Under the pieces are notes generated by a model. It was not told where the DNA came from. It did not search any database and saw nothing but the letters and a program-made list of their open reading frames with translations. From assembly GCF_040183065.1 (NCBI RefSeq), contig NC_091132.1:164576102-164640101 (forward strand): DNA of 64,000 bases, read 5' to 3'. Within the stretch, counting starts at the first letter, position 1, and the number at the start of each line of letters is the position of its first letter. The position numbers and the translations under genes were made by a program. The DNA is from Periplaneta americana. Taxonomy: Eukaryota > Arthropoda > Insecta > Blattodea > Blattidae. Shown piece by piece: positions 20,096-32,395 of the stretch.

Positions 20096-22639
20096 CTAGT
20101 TATTTATTCTGGCGAAGTTAAGGCCATCAGCCTTCTCTTTCACATCACCAAAAATACAAATAAAATAATAGAACAATAAAACTATAATTAAAGTAAAACC
20201 AAACGAAAATTTATACAGGTTAAATGAGTTGGAATTGTCTTGCAGCAAAACAAAAACACTTCTCGATCCCTATACACCCACTTAGCAGTATCTCAATGCT
20301 CTACAGATCTTACATTATCTCTGCTGGTCAGTAACTCCTAAATTTCTTAGTCGTGGGAGTTAGTGTATTAAAAAACATTACAATCTTTCGGCCGTCTCCT
20401 TTCATCCCCGCCGCAAATGTGACGTTGAACAGAGGCAGAGATAAAATAATTATAAGATCTGTACATTGATCTGAAGCTGTATATTTCACGCAGTTTCATG
20501 TCTGTGTGTGCTTTGACTTGAATTTCAGAGACAGCTGATGATAAACAGGGAATTCCCTTGTTCCTAGTTTGAACCCATTGGGATGTCATTATGAGCCAAA
20601 ATTTCTCTCTCTGTCAGTCGTACTGAAGAATCAATATAATATACGTAGGATAATATTTAATTTATACTGGAGAATTGTTTACCATTTTACCGCTGTACAT
20701 CCACTTATATCATACCCAGTTTTGTTTAATCTGAATTGAGAAATTACATCTCACAAATTCAGAACATAGGCTATTAATTATATTACTTCTTATTTTATAT
20801 AATTACAAAATACAGATAGGTCCTACAATATAAACTCGCAATAAGTCATTTTTTAACATAAAGACTAATATTCTGGGGGATGTGTACAGGTATTTTAGAA
20901 ATTAAGTGACTGTTCTTTCCACAACGCGTAACATGTGATTATACACTTCAAATTTCGCAATAACACGTTTTCGGTCATGAGCAACAGTATTTTGAGAGAG
21001 TATATTTTAGAATTAATGCAATGTTATTTTCAGTCATATTACGTACTCGTACATTCACATAATCTACTACATTAGGAACATGACAAAATTATCATTGATT
21101 TGCTTTTCGATGTGTAAAACTTTTATTTTTTCCATTCCTTTATATAAAATATAGTTGAAACACGCAGTTTTTAAGTTAATGTCTGCTACTCTAAGCGACT
21201 GTCCTTGACCATAATTTTGATGTGGCCATTACAAGTGCTAGTCGCACTGAAATTGCAATTACTTAAAATCGAAAGGCATGTTAGTGGTATCATAGGAATA
21301 CGTGAGATAAAACCATCTTCTCCTTTCGTTTTTCCAGTTAATATTGTCACTTCTATTACTACGTTTCGAATGAGTTTTTCACACCAATTCTTGCTCCTTT
21401 GCATGATTTGGTGGGTCATTATTTCGCAATAGTACTATCGGTGATTCAATATTAAGTATTAAAATAATTATGTGGTCTCAATCCTTGTAGTCTCAAAGAA
21501 TTCAAGAATTCAGTTGAATAAAACACAGCTTGCTCACTACCTACAACTGCATCGAGAAATTCATAATATGGTCCTGGACTGTGTAAAGGTATTTATTGCA
21601 TGAATTGTCTAGATTTTAGCCTTCATGCTGTATCAATAATATTATTTCGTGTTATAATTTCCAAGGTCTCGTGAAAGTCTATGTTGAATACAACAGACAA
21701 TAATAAAGAACAATTGACTGTAGAAGATTTTGCATTTTAATATAATACATGAATATTTGATCTATTTATTTTTATTTTTTATATATTTAATTAATTTAAC
21801 GTCAATTTGCACAATTTTAATATAGCCTATGTTCTCCTCCTGGTTATGAAGGTTAAATGTGCAAACTTTGGCACATACCGGTCAAAGCGTGTAGATTTGT
21901 ATAGAGAACATACATACATACATACCCACATTCAATTTTATATATTAAGATTTATTTATTTATTTGTTTATTTGCTTATTTCTTTGTTTGTTTATTTATT
22001 TATTTATAGTGTTTAGTCCCTTTTCCCATTGTCCTTTAGATTTATCATCTGTAAAATATCAATTAACAGATAATAATGTTATACAATCAGTTGATAAAAT
22101 AATACTCACGACAAATATATAAAAACAGAAGAGGAAAACTACTAGTTAACGAATCACAATATTGACGACCGATAGCATGATGGCTGCTTGGAATCGTATG
22201 CTTGGACTACGTATTAGAATACATTGGCTTGGTCTGACCAGTGACCCGGGATGACTGGCAGGCGAACTTTATCTTATCTCTTTGCTTCGCCCACTGCTGA
22301 CCCCAGCTTCTTCCCAACTTGTCAAGGTCTTTAATAGCTCGCGCAAGGAAAGCAGTGATTGCGTTACTGTCTGTTTTGACATGTGTTTGTAGGCACGCCG
22401 AGGGAACGAGAGATGCGGGCCGATGAAAGTACTACCTCTTCCAAGAGGATGAACAGATGGAGACATCACCAGTGGAAATGAAAGCGTAGTAAGAAAAGAA
22501 TTCGAAGCGAATTAAACGCGCAACATTATATTTACGAATAAAATAATCATACTCTGCGAGGGGAACGCTCCATCACTACATAATAAAATAAACGCACTTG
22601 GAACAAGACACGTATTCACATGCAGTGGAACTGGAACTA
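19509..22639. other. Spacer with microsatellites, no gene seen
   Basis: It contains (TG)n at 20053-20090, a short (ACAT)n run near 21910-21926 and a (TTTA)-rich run at about 21950-22010. Near 20100-20170 a phrase like 'ggcgaagttaaggccatcag' resembles an insect LINE 3' end, but I cannot assign it. Short open frames on both strands lack motifs. I see no exon, tRNA or intact element. Confidence 0.6.
20053..20090. repeat. (TG)n microsatellite
   Basis: About 19 uninterrupted TG units. Confidence 0.95.
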
Positions 22640-22910
22640 AAGCCGTAATGTAACTATCACAACGCAAGACTGATTCTATCGATGTCGTTTCTCTTCCGAC
22701 TGTACTCTTGAATATCATTCAAGTTATCTCTTGACCTTTCCTGTCGCCCGCTATTCCTTATCGAATTGCTTGGTTCGCATTACTGTCGTCAGTAATCCGC
22801 AAGCCCCTTGCCTACAGTCTCGACTACGCAGAACGAGGAACCGGGCGAATTGAATGCTACGCTTGCCGCCATGTTGATGGACAGTAGGCGCTTAATAGCA
22901 GTAGGTACGT
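22640..22910. promoter_or_regulatory. Candidate CpG-richer promoter or first-exon region
   Basis: This stretch is richer in G+C and CpG than its surroundings. On the minus strand near 22865-22880 it holds 'aacatggcggcaagcg', a YY1-like ATGGCGGC element of the kind seen around start sites. No TATA box, splice donor or open frame was confirmed. It is offered only as a candidate. Confidence 0.2.
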
Positions 22911-23576
22911 AAATCACGCAATGATAAAAAAAAATTGAGAGATTATGGCCATTTTCGACGTTTAACGTAGAATTGATACGAAATAAACTTATTCAAAGTT
23001 TCATTGATGCGTCAGAGCATTAAAGGAAAGAAAATACGTACGTAGCAAGTTATAAAAAACATGCTCATACATCCATAAATAAGCCTACATAATACATATT
23101 ATAGAATGTATAATTTTACGATAATCAGCATATCGTTAGGTTTCATAGAATCGACAATTATGTTAACATACATTACTCTTAGATCACAACACATAAATAC
23201 ATACACCTTGTTTACACAAGTTCTTATTATAATCAAATTCTTAAGTGAAATAAATATGCGATAATCAGTATGCTATAGACCTGTTGTTAAGTCTTAGAGA
23301 ATCGAAAATTATATTACTGTTAGGCCTACTTTTAGACCACAAGACGAAAGTTATGTGGAAAAATATAATGCGCAAAGGTAGCCAAATTACATTGAATTTA
23401 TAAGTCATTTTTCAATTAATAAAGGGAATGGAATCAATTATGAAAAGTACCCGGTACCTAATACATTGCAAATAACAGGTAACGTGAAGACCTAAAAACT
23501 AAACATAATCACCTTATGCAAAATAATAAACATACTTTTTATGTGCGGATTTCTATACATACTGTATTGTTATATT

Positions 23577-23579
<3 letters not shown>

Positions 23580-23618
<39 letters not shown>

Positions 23619-23641
23619 GAGAGAGAGAGAAAGAGCGAGAG
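23580..23641. repeat. (CA)n followed by (GA)n microsatellite
   Basis: About 19 CA units (23580-23617), then a GA-rich run to 23641. Confidence 0.95.
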
Positions 23642-23739
23642 ATTAGCATTACTTGCGGAGTGATGGTACATAATTTTTATGCACATATGTAATATCAATA
23701 AGTTGGCATTACTTACTTTTTTAATAGGGTATATCCAGC

Positions 23740-23998
23740 ACTCCACACCTGTGGAGTAACGTTCAGCGCGTCTGGCCGCGAAAAGAGATGGCCCCGGTTC
23801 GAATCCCAGTCGGGGCAAGTTACCTGGTTGAGGTTTTTCCGTGGTTTTCCCTCAACCCAATACGAGCAAATGCAGGGTAATTTTCGGTGCAGGACCCCAG
23901 AATCATTTCACCGGCATTATCACCTTAATTTCATTCAGACGCTAAATAACCTGAGATGTTGATACAGCGTCGTAAAATAACCCAATAAAATAAAAAAG
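23740..23998 (+). mobile_element. tRNA-derived SINE (family 1, copy 1)
   Basis: The head 'cacctgtggagtaacgttca' holds box A. 'ggttcgaatcccagtcgggg' holds box B (GGTTCGAATCC). The body includes 'ttacctggttgaggtttttc', 'caacccaatacgagcaaatg' and 'ttcaccggcattatcacctt', ending in 'cgtaaaataacccaataaaa'. The same element occurs at 59157-59408, about 90% identical by eye. Confidence 0.85.
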
Positions 23999-24449
23999 AT
24001 ATCCGGAAAAATATAAAAAGGCTATTTATAGGTGAACTGTATACATTTATAACCCCCAGTGAAAAATAATACACAAGAAATATGTGCAAAAACAAAAATT
24101 GCCATGCAAATGACAACATAAGAGGACTGACAAATATAAAATAATTTTGGTAAAATCTAAGATCTAGTCGGTATTTTCCTGGACCAATTGGAGAACGATG
24201 ACATAATATGACGTCACGCACGATGCTAATACTTCAAAATATGAATTATATCGACACCCTAACTGTTCCCTCTTTTCATCCCCCATCCTCTCACTCTACA
24301 CCATTTCACTACACTCTCTTTCTCACATATTTTTTCTAATTCTATTATTCACCCTCTACCTATTATATACTATTAAATTGAAATATACAGCTCACCTTTG
24401 AATACGCCGGGATTCGATCGTAGGACCTTTCGTGTAGGGTCAATTACAC
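23999..24449. other. Spacer, no gene seen
   Basis: A pyrimidine-rich patch lies at about 24255-24360. No open frame has a motif. Confidence 0.5.
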
Positions 24450-25311
24450 TGTGACGGGTGTTACGTCCAGAAAGAAAATCTTCGGAATTTAACTGGAATA
24501 AAATAATTAAAAAAATATTTATGCTAGTTCTTTTGTACTTCAATGAATCTCCACTTCTTCCTTGTCAGATACAACTAGTTATTTTTTTTTTCTAACCATT
24601 ATTTGTTAGGGGATATAAATGAAATAAACAATGTGACGGGTGTAACATGAAAAAGACATGAATAAATTAGTGATACAGTTGAACTGATAACTCTGTGAAG
24701 TTCACAATTTGAATTAATTGTGTTACCTATTTTCAGTGAAAGGAAAGTTAGAGGAATCGAGTGATATAATGGATGTAATTAAATTATTAAGCCTTGCCCT
24801 TATAATTTAATTAATTTTATGTGACGGTGTTACTTGTCTGAAGAAATTTCAGATTTTTTTTTTTTTTGATACAAGTTTTAAGAGTGTGCATTTTTTTTAA
24901 TTTAACTTTCACTTAGTACATTACAAATATGATGTTGACAGGTTCAAAATTGTACTTCTACTTTAAAGTAAATTAATACAAACATTTAATTGAAACAATA
25001 AAAATACATACATAAAATCAAAATAGTGTGGCTAGAAAAACAGATCCATATTTGATATTAAACTGTTGTTCCTAACATAAATTTACTTTTTTGTATGCTC
25101 ACTTAAACAGGTGCTAAATATAAAATTTATAATTCTCACAACAGAATTTAATAAATTTTACTAAAACTATAATTACAAAACAAAATGTAATAACTTAAGC
25201 AGCATCATACTTGAGAGCTGTCTCAATTTTTACTCTTCCTCTCTGATCAACAACTCCATTTAAATGTTATCATCATTTTCCACCCAAGCAACGTCATCTT
25301 TCTCGGGATAC

Positions 25312-25685
25312 TTACTTACTTACAAAGGGCTTTTAAGGAACCCGAAGGTTCATTGCCGCCCTCACATAAGCCCACCATCGGTTCCTATCCTGTGCAAGAT
25401 TAATCCAGTCTCTATCATCACACCCCACCTCCCTCAAACCCTTTCTGATATTATCCTCCCATCTACGTCTCGGCCTCCCTAAAGGTCTTTTCCCTCCGGT
25501 CTCCCAACTAACACTCTATATGCATTTCTGGATTCGCCCATACGTGCTACATGCCCTGCTCATCTCAAACGTCTGGATTTTAAGTTCCTAATTATGTTAG
25601 GTGAAGAATACAATGCGTGCAGTTCTGTGTTGTGTAACTTTCTCCACTCTCCTGTAGCTTCATCCCGCTTAGCCCCAAATATTTT
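25312..25685 (-). mobile_element. RTE-type LINE 3' fragment, dimer unit 1
   Basis: Minus-strand 3' end of the LINE family that ends '...NLRVP' followed by a (taag)n tail. It is 374 bp long and bounded by a 14-bp repeat, ctttctcgggatac, at 25298-25311 and 25686-25699. Confidence 0.85.
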
Positions 25686-25699
25686 CTTTCTCGGGATAC

Positions 25700-26073
25700 T
25701 TACTTACTTACAAAGGGCTTTTAAGGAACCCGAAGGTTCATTGCCGCCCTCACATAAGCCCACCATCGGTTCCTATCCTGTGCAAGATTAATCCAGTCTC
25801 TATCATCACACCCCACCTCCCTCAAACCCTTTTTGATATTATCCTCCCATCTACGTCTCGGCCTCCCTAAAGGTCTTTTCCCTCCGGTCTCCCAACTAAC
25901 ACTCTATATGCATTTCTGGATTCGCCCATACGTGCTACATGCCCTGCCCATCTCAAACGTCTGGATTCTAAGTTCCTAATTATGTTAGGTGAAGAATACA
26001 ATGCGTGCAGTTCTGTGTTGTGTAACTTTCTCCATTCTCCTGTAGCTTCATCCCGCTTAGCCCCAAATATTTT
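25700..26073 (-). mobile_element. RTE-type LINE 3' fragment, dimer unit 2
   Basis: Same length (374 bp) as unit 1, with about four single-base differences seen by eye. It is followed by a third copy of ctttctcgggatac at 26074-26087. The two units plus repeats form an exact 388-bp tandem. Confidence 0.85.
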
Positions 26074-28744
26074 CTTTCTCGGGATACATAAATAAATTTA
26101 AAGATGAACAATTTCTCCTTAAAAAGTTTAGTTTGATCATATCTCCTTTTTCGTCTATTTCTAGAACTTGGCCAACATAGTACAAAATCCTTGATTTTGT
26201 GGCAAATTTCACCAAAGTGAACTCACCAGGAGACATACATTTCAAATTTGGATTGTCATTGTTAGAATAAGGTGTGTTCTTGCCAGATTGTTTGCAGTCC
26301 TTTACAGTGATGTACAGCTCATCTTCAGTGCTAAATGAGAATTTTTTGCCAACTATTTTGCTTTCACCAGAAGGAATAATGCAGTGCAATGTTTGTGTAG
26401 CAGGAACAGCATTCACTTTTTCCCAGAGGGAACTAAGTTTGTTCTTTTCTGATACCATCTCTATTTCTTCTTTGGAGATGACTACTGTCTTTATATTTGG
26501 ACAGACTTGTTTTGCTACTGTAGCAAATGATTGATATCCTGTCACTAATTCCCTCCGGACATTAACCATAGTGCCAACTCCTCTCTTGATCGTTCCTCCT
26601 ACTCCATCAACAGCACCTTTGCCATGAGAAGTGGCGAAGGAATGCCACTTCAGAACAGATTGAACTGTGATTCAAGAAGGTAAAGGGCTGCAGACATATA
26701 TTTATTTTTGAACTGTGAAGCAGCACCATCACTGAACACATCCACATGCTTGGACCCTTTCTCAGCCAAAGTGCCAATGAGGTATTTCATAAATGCATAC
26801 ACGGCATACCTGTCATGACTAAAAGAATCACTAACAATAGCATATGACACAGAGCCTGTATTAGTCCATGCAACAGCTGTAAATACAGTCACTTGCAGTT
26901 GATTCCAGTGGGCAGATTGTATTTCATCTTGGTTCACAATGGAATAATTTTCTGAAAATTCAACCTGCAGTACTGCGCTTTGCTCATTAGAGCCAATATT
27001 TTGTTTTATATTTGAAAAAAATGAAATAATTTGCTGCCTTTTAATTAAAACATGCCACAAAAACTTTGGCATTTGGCTCAAGATTTTTTCAAGAATGTCG
27101 GTGGACACAATACCTTCCTGCATGATCTTTAGAGTTCTTCCCTCAGAATTTATGTCCCACTGCAGCTAAGAAATTTGCTTACATTTATCTTCCTCTGAAA
27201 ATTTGTCAGTAATATTTGATTTGACAAGTCCTAAATGTTTACCTGTCTCACATTGGTTACTCATACAAACGGAAGAGATTTCATCACAAACGCTGAATTT
27301 AACTAACTCTGTTAATGTCACACATTTCTTTGGTAGTTTTGATTTTAGACTCTGAAGTAAAAGACTGGTATTTTCATGATATCTGCAGAGAGATGCATTT
27401 CTTGGCATTTCAGATTATTTCAAAACATGAGCAGGGCGCAGTTCTGCAAATTTTGATTTGCCAATTTTTAAACCTACATTTTCATAACAAAACACTCTAT
27501 ATGCTTCTACAACTGACATGCTTAAATGTCTCTTCTGAGTTCTCTTCTAGACGTCAGGTCCCCGTGTTATTACAGCATCTCTCTTAACCTGCAGCCTGCC
27601 GTGAAATGTCATCTCTATTGTAAAAGTCTTCCACTGCCTTAATTACATCGTTAGATAATCTTGATCTTTTTATTAAAGGTAACTCGAACCTTTTCGGATG
27701 AAATTATTGTTTTAATAACTTCTTTTCTTTTTCGGGGGCTTTTTGGAAGAATTCTATTTACTCTTTGGACAGCTTTTCCGAGTGACTGTGGAGTTTTGTA
27801 CACAGGTCAATGACTGGAAATACTAGTGTTTATTAATGCAGCTTTTCTTGCTCTGTAGTTTCGAACTCTCAGTTTTGTTTTCTCTCTATGGGCAGTAAGT
27901 TCCTTTCTCGAAAGCTCCTTTATTCTCCTAAGCTTGTCCCTCTCTCTCTCCTTCTGCAAATAGTCTTCATATTTATCTTTATGTAATTTTCTTCTCCTAC
28001 GACATTCAGCTTGCCTTTCAGCTGCTGATTTCCCCATTCTGCAATTAAATATATGTACTGTATCCAGCTAGCTCAAAGCATTACAATAATTAACTGCATG
28101 GGTAACTTGCAGCTTCATGCTTCTTTAAAAATGCAGCAGCTCAATCTACATAAGTTATTTGTAGGTTATGCTAGTGGTTAATATCTTAAGTAATTCATTC
28201 CCTGTTAACTAAGCAAGAAATAGTGTTACAGAATAGAAAAGTAATATGATTAACTAAAATAGAAATATATATTTAGTATTTACGGTGAATGTAGAGTATC
28301 CAACTCCCATTGAACGAATATTTCACTTTTATCACTGCCAATGTTGCGCTATAATCGTATATGCAAAGTAGGCTATAACAAAAACCTAAACTAACCAAAC
28401 CTAACCTGTCAAAGAAGCAACAAGTTATACTAAATATGTGTAAAATTGGCTTAAGTCTCTATAGTGGGCGGGACTAAGTAACATTGACCGTATTTATCTT
28501 TGTATCCTACAATTTTTTAGATAAATTAGAGCCTTCGACGAAACATTCAGCTTAATGTAAATTTGGTGGGAAATTTTTCAGACAAGTAAGCTTTTGGAGG
28601 GAAACAGGTATTGACAACTATTGATAACTTAAAATTCAGTTTTACCAACATTTGAAACCTATTTAATAATGTGTTGTGGGAACTACCTGCAATAAACCAA
28701 AATACAGAATTCTTCATGCTCTAATTTTTGTAACACCCGTCACA

Positions 28745-29295
28745 TTAAAACACTTGTTATTTTTAGTTAAAAAAAATTAAAAACATACTGTACTTTTGGC
28801 ATAATATTTTGACTTTGCTTTCAAAAATTAGTGCCTTCAGGACAAAAATTGAGAGCAAGAGAGTACTTTAAGCATATTCTGTGACGGATGTTACATAAAA
28901 ACGCTTATTTTGTAAATAACAAATTTTTAAACTCACTGAAATTCATAAAAGTCTTCTCTTTTTGTTAATAGAATTACAAGAGAGAACAGCCTGGTTTATT
29001 AATTTTAAGTTGTGGTTTGGCAACAAACTGTCAAAGTAAATTTGGCAGATCAACTGTACACTCTAAAAATATTCACTTCAGATGTCTGTAAAGCAATAAT
29101 TAATTAAATAAATCGGACTTTTCTGCTAATTTCTAAAAATTTGAACTTTCCCGAAGAAAATGATATAAAGAACATATATTTGAACACAAAATTTAAATTT
29201 TAACTTCAATGTCCAACCTATCGTGGAATTGACCATAGTAAACCACCATCATAGTCATTATGCTACGAATTCGTTAATGAACAAATCCTTGAAAA
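28745..29295. other. Spacer, no gene seen
   Basis: AT-rich DNA holding one more imperfect copy of the motif (tgtgacggatgttac, 28880-28894). No open frame with a motif. Confidence 0.5.
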
Positions 29296-29310
29296 TTATA
29301 CTTAGACCCA

Positions 29311-30536
29311 TCATCATCATCATCATCATCATCATCCTTCACGAATTAGGCCTCTGTAGACCTGTTTCGGCCCTATCTAGCAGTCTTCTTAAAGGTTTTC
29401 CTGGTCGACGATGTCCTCTAGGTTTATACTGCATCATAATTTTTGGGATTCTTGAATTTTATATTCTTCTTACATGATCTAGCCAATTGAATTTGTATCT
29501 GCTGATTTTTTCTTCTATTGACTCTACTTCTAATTGTTCTAAAATTTCTTCATTCCTTTTTCGGTCTAAAAGAGTATATCCTGCTGTCCTGAAAAATTTC
29601 ATTTCCGTTGCTTTGTTCTGTTCATGTCTTTTTTCTTTAATGTGCAAATCTCGCTTCCGTATAAAAGGGAGGGTAATGCTAGTGTATTATATAGTTTTAT
29701 CCTTGTAGATTTTTGTACTAATTTAGCTTTTAATGTATTGTTTATTATTCCTAGAATTTGTGTAAATTTGGTAATTTTCTTGTTCACATCTTTTCCATTT
29801 TGATAAGATATTTCACAACCCAGATAATTGAAATTTTGCACTTGTTTGAGGCATTGGTTATTGTGTATTATCTTACTTCTGACTGGGTCTTGTCCTAAAA
29901 ATGCCATTGCTTTTGATTTTTGTGCTGAAATTTCCATCCCAAAATCTTTTAATATTTTATTTAATGTATACAATCCTCTTCGTAAATTATCCTCTGAATT
30001 GGAAATTATGACTTGATCATCGGCATAGAGTAAGGTATTTAATGTTAGAGCACTGGTTATTTTGATACCTGATGTGTACATTTGGTTCCATTTTAAAATA
30101 ATTTCATTTATATAGATATTAAATAAAGTTGGTGATAGTGGACAACCTTGTCGAACTCCATTATTAACTAATTTTCTTTCGGATATACAGTTATTTATTT
30201 TGACACTTATTTTGCTGTCTGTGTAGATTTCTATTATATTTTGTAATAGCAAATTTGGAATATTTTTATCTTGTAATATGTCGAATAAAAGGTCTCTTCG
30301 GACTTTATCAAAAGCTTTCACAAAATCAATAAAAGCTATATGGGTTTCTAAATTAAATTCTTTTCTTTTTTCTAACAATAGTTTGATACTAAATAATGGA
30401 TCTACACATGATCTTCCTTTTCTAAAGCCATTTTGACACTCCAGAAGGAAAGTTTCAGCATGTTTTTTTTAATTTTTCATTTAAAATCCTACTAAATATC
30501 TTATAACATGTGTTGAGGATACTAATCCCTCTATAG
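29311..30536 (-). mobile_element. 5'-truncated non-LTR retrotransposon (RTE-like) with reverse transcriptase
   Basis: It is flanked by a 15-bp target duplication, ttatacttagaccca, at 29296-29310 and 30537-30551. The 3' end is on the left with an (ATC)n tail at 29311-29336. The minus-strand frame 30378-29599 holds RT motifs 'FIDFVKAFDKV', 'GVRQGCPLSPTLFNIYINEI', 'LLYADDQVI' (catalytic YADD) and 'FNYLGCEI'. Downstream, 'NWLDHVRRI' lies in another frame. The endonuclease and first RT motifs are missing and a frameshift lies near 30465, so the copy is dead. Confidence 0.85.
29599..30378 (-). pseudogene. Reverse transcriptase fragment of the RTE-like element
   Basis: 259 codons covering the RT palm from 'HIAFIDFVKAFDKV' (first catalytic Asp) through 'YADD' to the thumb ('LYGSEICTLKKKD'). 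It would copy element RNA at a nicked target. It is truncated at the N-terminus and frameshifted at the C-terminus relative to the piece at 29459-29647, so it is not functional. Confidence 0.8.
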
Positions 30537-30884
30537 TTATACTTAGACCCAATTAACATAAAATACTTCCAAACGCATTAAAAATACAAGTCCATTTGAA
30601 ACTGAATTCATTAGATTGCTACTAACTTTTTCGTACATTAAAATATAACAAATAGATCACAAACTATTTAACTTGTATTATACAACAAAGTAATATCATA
30701 AGTATCCGAAAGATGACGTTACTCCACTTATCCACTATCAAATGTCCTTTTATATAGAATTAAATCGATTCACTCTTGACTATTTATGATGGCTAGTTTG
30801 TTCTGTGTGGCTAGTGCATCAAATATGCTTGTACCTCACGCTGACAGAAGACCATAAACTTTCGCGAATTATGCAAAGCTGCCG

Positions 30885-31206
30885 ACACAGATAACTAAAG
30901 TTGTGTAAATTGGTGCATCGAACAGGGATTAATTCCAGATAAAACACCTTATACTAATTGTAGTGCTGCAGAAAAAGTAATATGGCAAATAAGATCGAAA
31001 TACAAAAATGTTTCGTACTGCCTTAAATATAAGCAGTGTAAAATAGAGTGTACAATAACAATAAACATGTGGTTGGGGAAACTGTAACATTAGCTTACTT
31101 TTGGGTTAATGGGTGTTCAAAACAAGCTGATCAAATGTTCCTCGACTCCATAAACAAAATTAAAAAAGCATACCCAGGCTATGAACAAACATCATTAACA
31201 TCCAGA
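30885..31206 (+). pseudogene. Possible Merlin/IS1016-like transposase scrap
   Basis: Plus-strand pieces 'NWCIEQGLIPDKTPYTNCSA', 'SYCLKYKQCKIECTITINMW' and, after a frame change near 31060, 'VTLAYFWVNGCSKQ'. The spacing of cysteines and the 'G-LP...C...L--ILALTY-W' feel of Merlin-type elements suggests this assignment, but the match is weak. The scrap ends at the hAT insertion at 31215. Confidence 0.3.
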
Positions 31207-31389
31207 ACTTACACCAGCGGTCTCAAACATGAGCTGATCGGGCAGACCTTGCTCCTTCCGGAATAACGCTGCCCTCACTGGGACAACTAGATAAGCGTTC
31301 GGGTATGTTCGTGCCAGTGACGTCAAACACCACGTAACATGAACAGATCGACTCGGTCACCACATTGCTTTCCGTTTGTGTCCATAGAG

Positions 31390-32225
31390 GAATGGCTCTG
31401 TTAAAGTGGCTAGGAAATCTGAAAACTGGTTTATGAGAAAGTTTGGAAAAAGATTATTTGTTTACAGAGAGTAGAACTAATAAGGTTGAAATGAAGGAAT
31501 TTTAGACAGTCTTTAAGCACCCAGTACCAGAGCTTATTAATGAGGAATGCATACAAGATTTAGTCTTTCTTAGTGATATCACTGCGCATCTGAATTGTCT
31601 TAGTCAAAAGCCTATAAGGGAAAGATAGCTTAATAACTGACATGTATGATAAAATCAAAGCTTTAATTATGAGGCTCACATTGTGGGAAGCCCAGCTGAA
31701 ACTCTGGAACGTTAAAGGGTTATCTGGTTTAACAGAACAGCAACATCTTAGATACAGCGAAATTTTGAAAGATCTTAGAATATCATTTGAGCCTAGATTC
31801 AAGGAGTTTCATCTTTTTAAAAAGGATTGTGAATTATTTACGACTCCATTTTCGGTTCAGACACTCAAAGTTTCTGAAACGTTACAAGTTGAAGTCATAT
31901 ATATGCAATGTAATACCCTGTTAAAAAAAAAAGCTTTCACTCTATACAAATCTTAGAGTTTTACAGTCTTTTGGGTCCCTATAATTCTCCCCTTTCAAGA
32001 AAAGTGGTCATTAAAACCATAGCCTTGTTTGGTTCCACTTACGTGTGTGAAAGATTCTTCTCTTTAATAAAAATGATTAAGACACCACACAGATCCCACC
32101 TTACACAGAGGAAACTCGTTTTCACACTGCGTTTTATGTCGTCACAAAAGCTGGCACCATGCATAGAGAGCATTCTTGGACGGAAGAAAGTTGAGAATTC
32201 CGAAAATGTTGGTCCTAAAATTTAA
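31390..32225 (+). pseudogene. Broken hAT transposase (GTF2IRD2-like type)
   Basis: Pieces in several frames: 'FLSDITAHLNCLSQK', 'DMYDKIKALIMRLTLWEAQL', 'EPRFKEFHLFKKDCELFTTP', and after a frame change 'LFGSTYVCERFFSLIKMIK', 'HRSHLTQRKL'. These match the C-terminal half of hAT transposases related to the GTF2IRD2/ZBED group, including the hATC dimerisation end. Stops, frameshifts and a missing N-terminal half make it inactive. Confidence 0.8.
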
Positions 32226-32347
32226 TAAATTTAATCATAGGAAAATTACGATTTCATTTTATACAAATAGATTGGTGGGCATTATTTCTTTTTCATTCTT
32301 ATAAATAGAATATTATATATAATCTATAGGTCTCTATGTTATGTACA

Positions 32348-32348
<1 letters not shown>

Positions 32349-32392
<44 letters not shown>
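32349..32392. repeat. (AT)n microsatellite
   Basis: About 22 AT units. Confidence 0.95.

Positions 32393-32395
<3 letters not shown>

Larger units (their letters stand above)
25260..28037 (-). pseudogene. Degenerate unclassified DDE-like transposase gene
   Basis: From the 5' end (28037): 'MGKSAAERQAECRRRRKLHK' with a basic, coiled-coil-like region. It is followed by frame-broken DNA with 'CRYHEN' (27350-27408), then a frame at 27123-26650 with 'LQVEFSENYSIVNQDEIQSA', 'HWNQLQVTVFTA' and 'FSDGAASQFKNKYMSA'. After one frameshift comes 'FATSHGKGAVDGVGGTIKR', and 26569-26088 encodes a C-terminal domain. The SENY...SDGA-SQFKN...HGKG-DG-GG motif set recurs in uncharacterised invertebrate proteins and looks like a transposase. 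A LINE dimer (25298-26087) splits the last codons. Reading past it restores '...MYPEKDDVAWVENDDNI' and a stop at 25260. It is non-functional here. Confidence 0.6.
24450..28744 (-). mobile_element. Putative DNA transposon bounded by TGTGACGGGTGTTAC inverted repeats
   Basis: The 15-bp TGTGACGGGTGTTAC starts at 24450 and recurs in inverted form at 28730-28744. Additional direct copies, some imperfect, lie at 24632, 24820 and 28880, as expected of subterminal transposase-binding sites. Between them is a broken transposase-like gene on the minus strand (25260-28037). No clear target duplication was found, and the right limit is uncertain because the 28880 copy lies outside and in direct orientation. 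Confidence 0.45.

Noticed and set aside
24395-24450. tRNA-like 'gggattcgatcgtaggacc' on the plus strand
   Set aside because: Only a box B-like core on the minus strand; no box A, stem pairing or target duplication could be found.
31048-31266. 72-codon plus frame as a gene
   Set aside because: It runs from a transposase scrap across the left hAT terminus at 31215, so the frame is a chimera of two elements.
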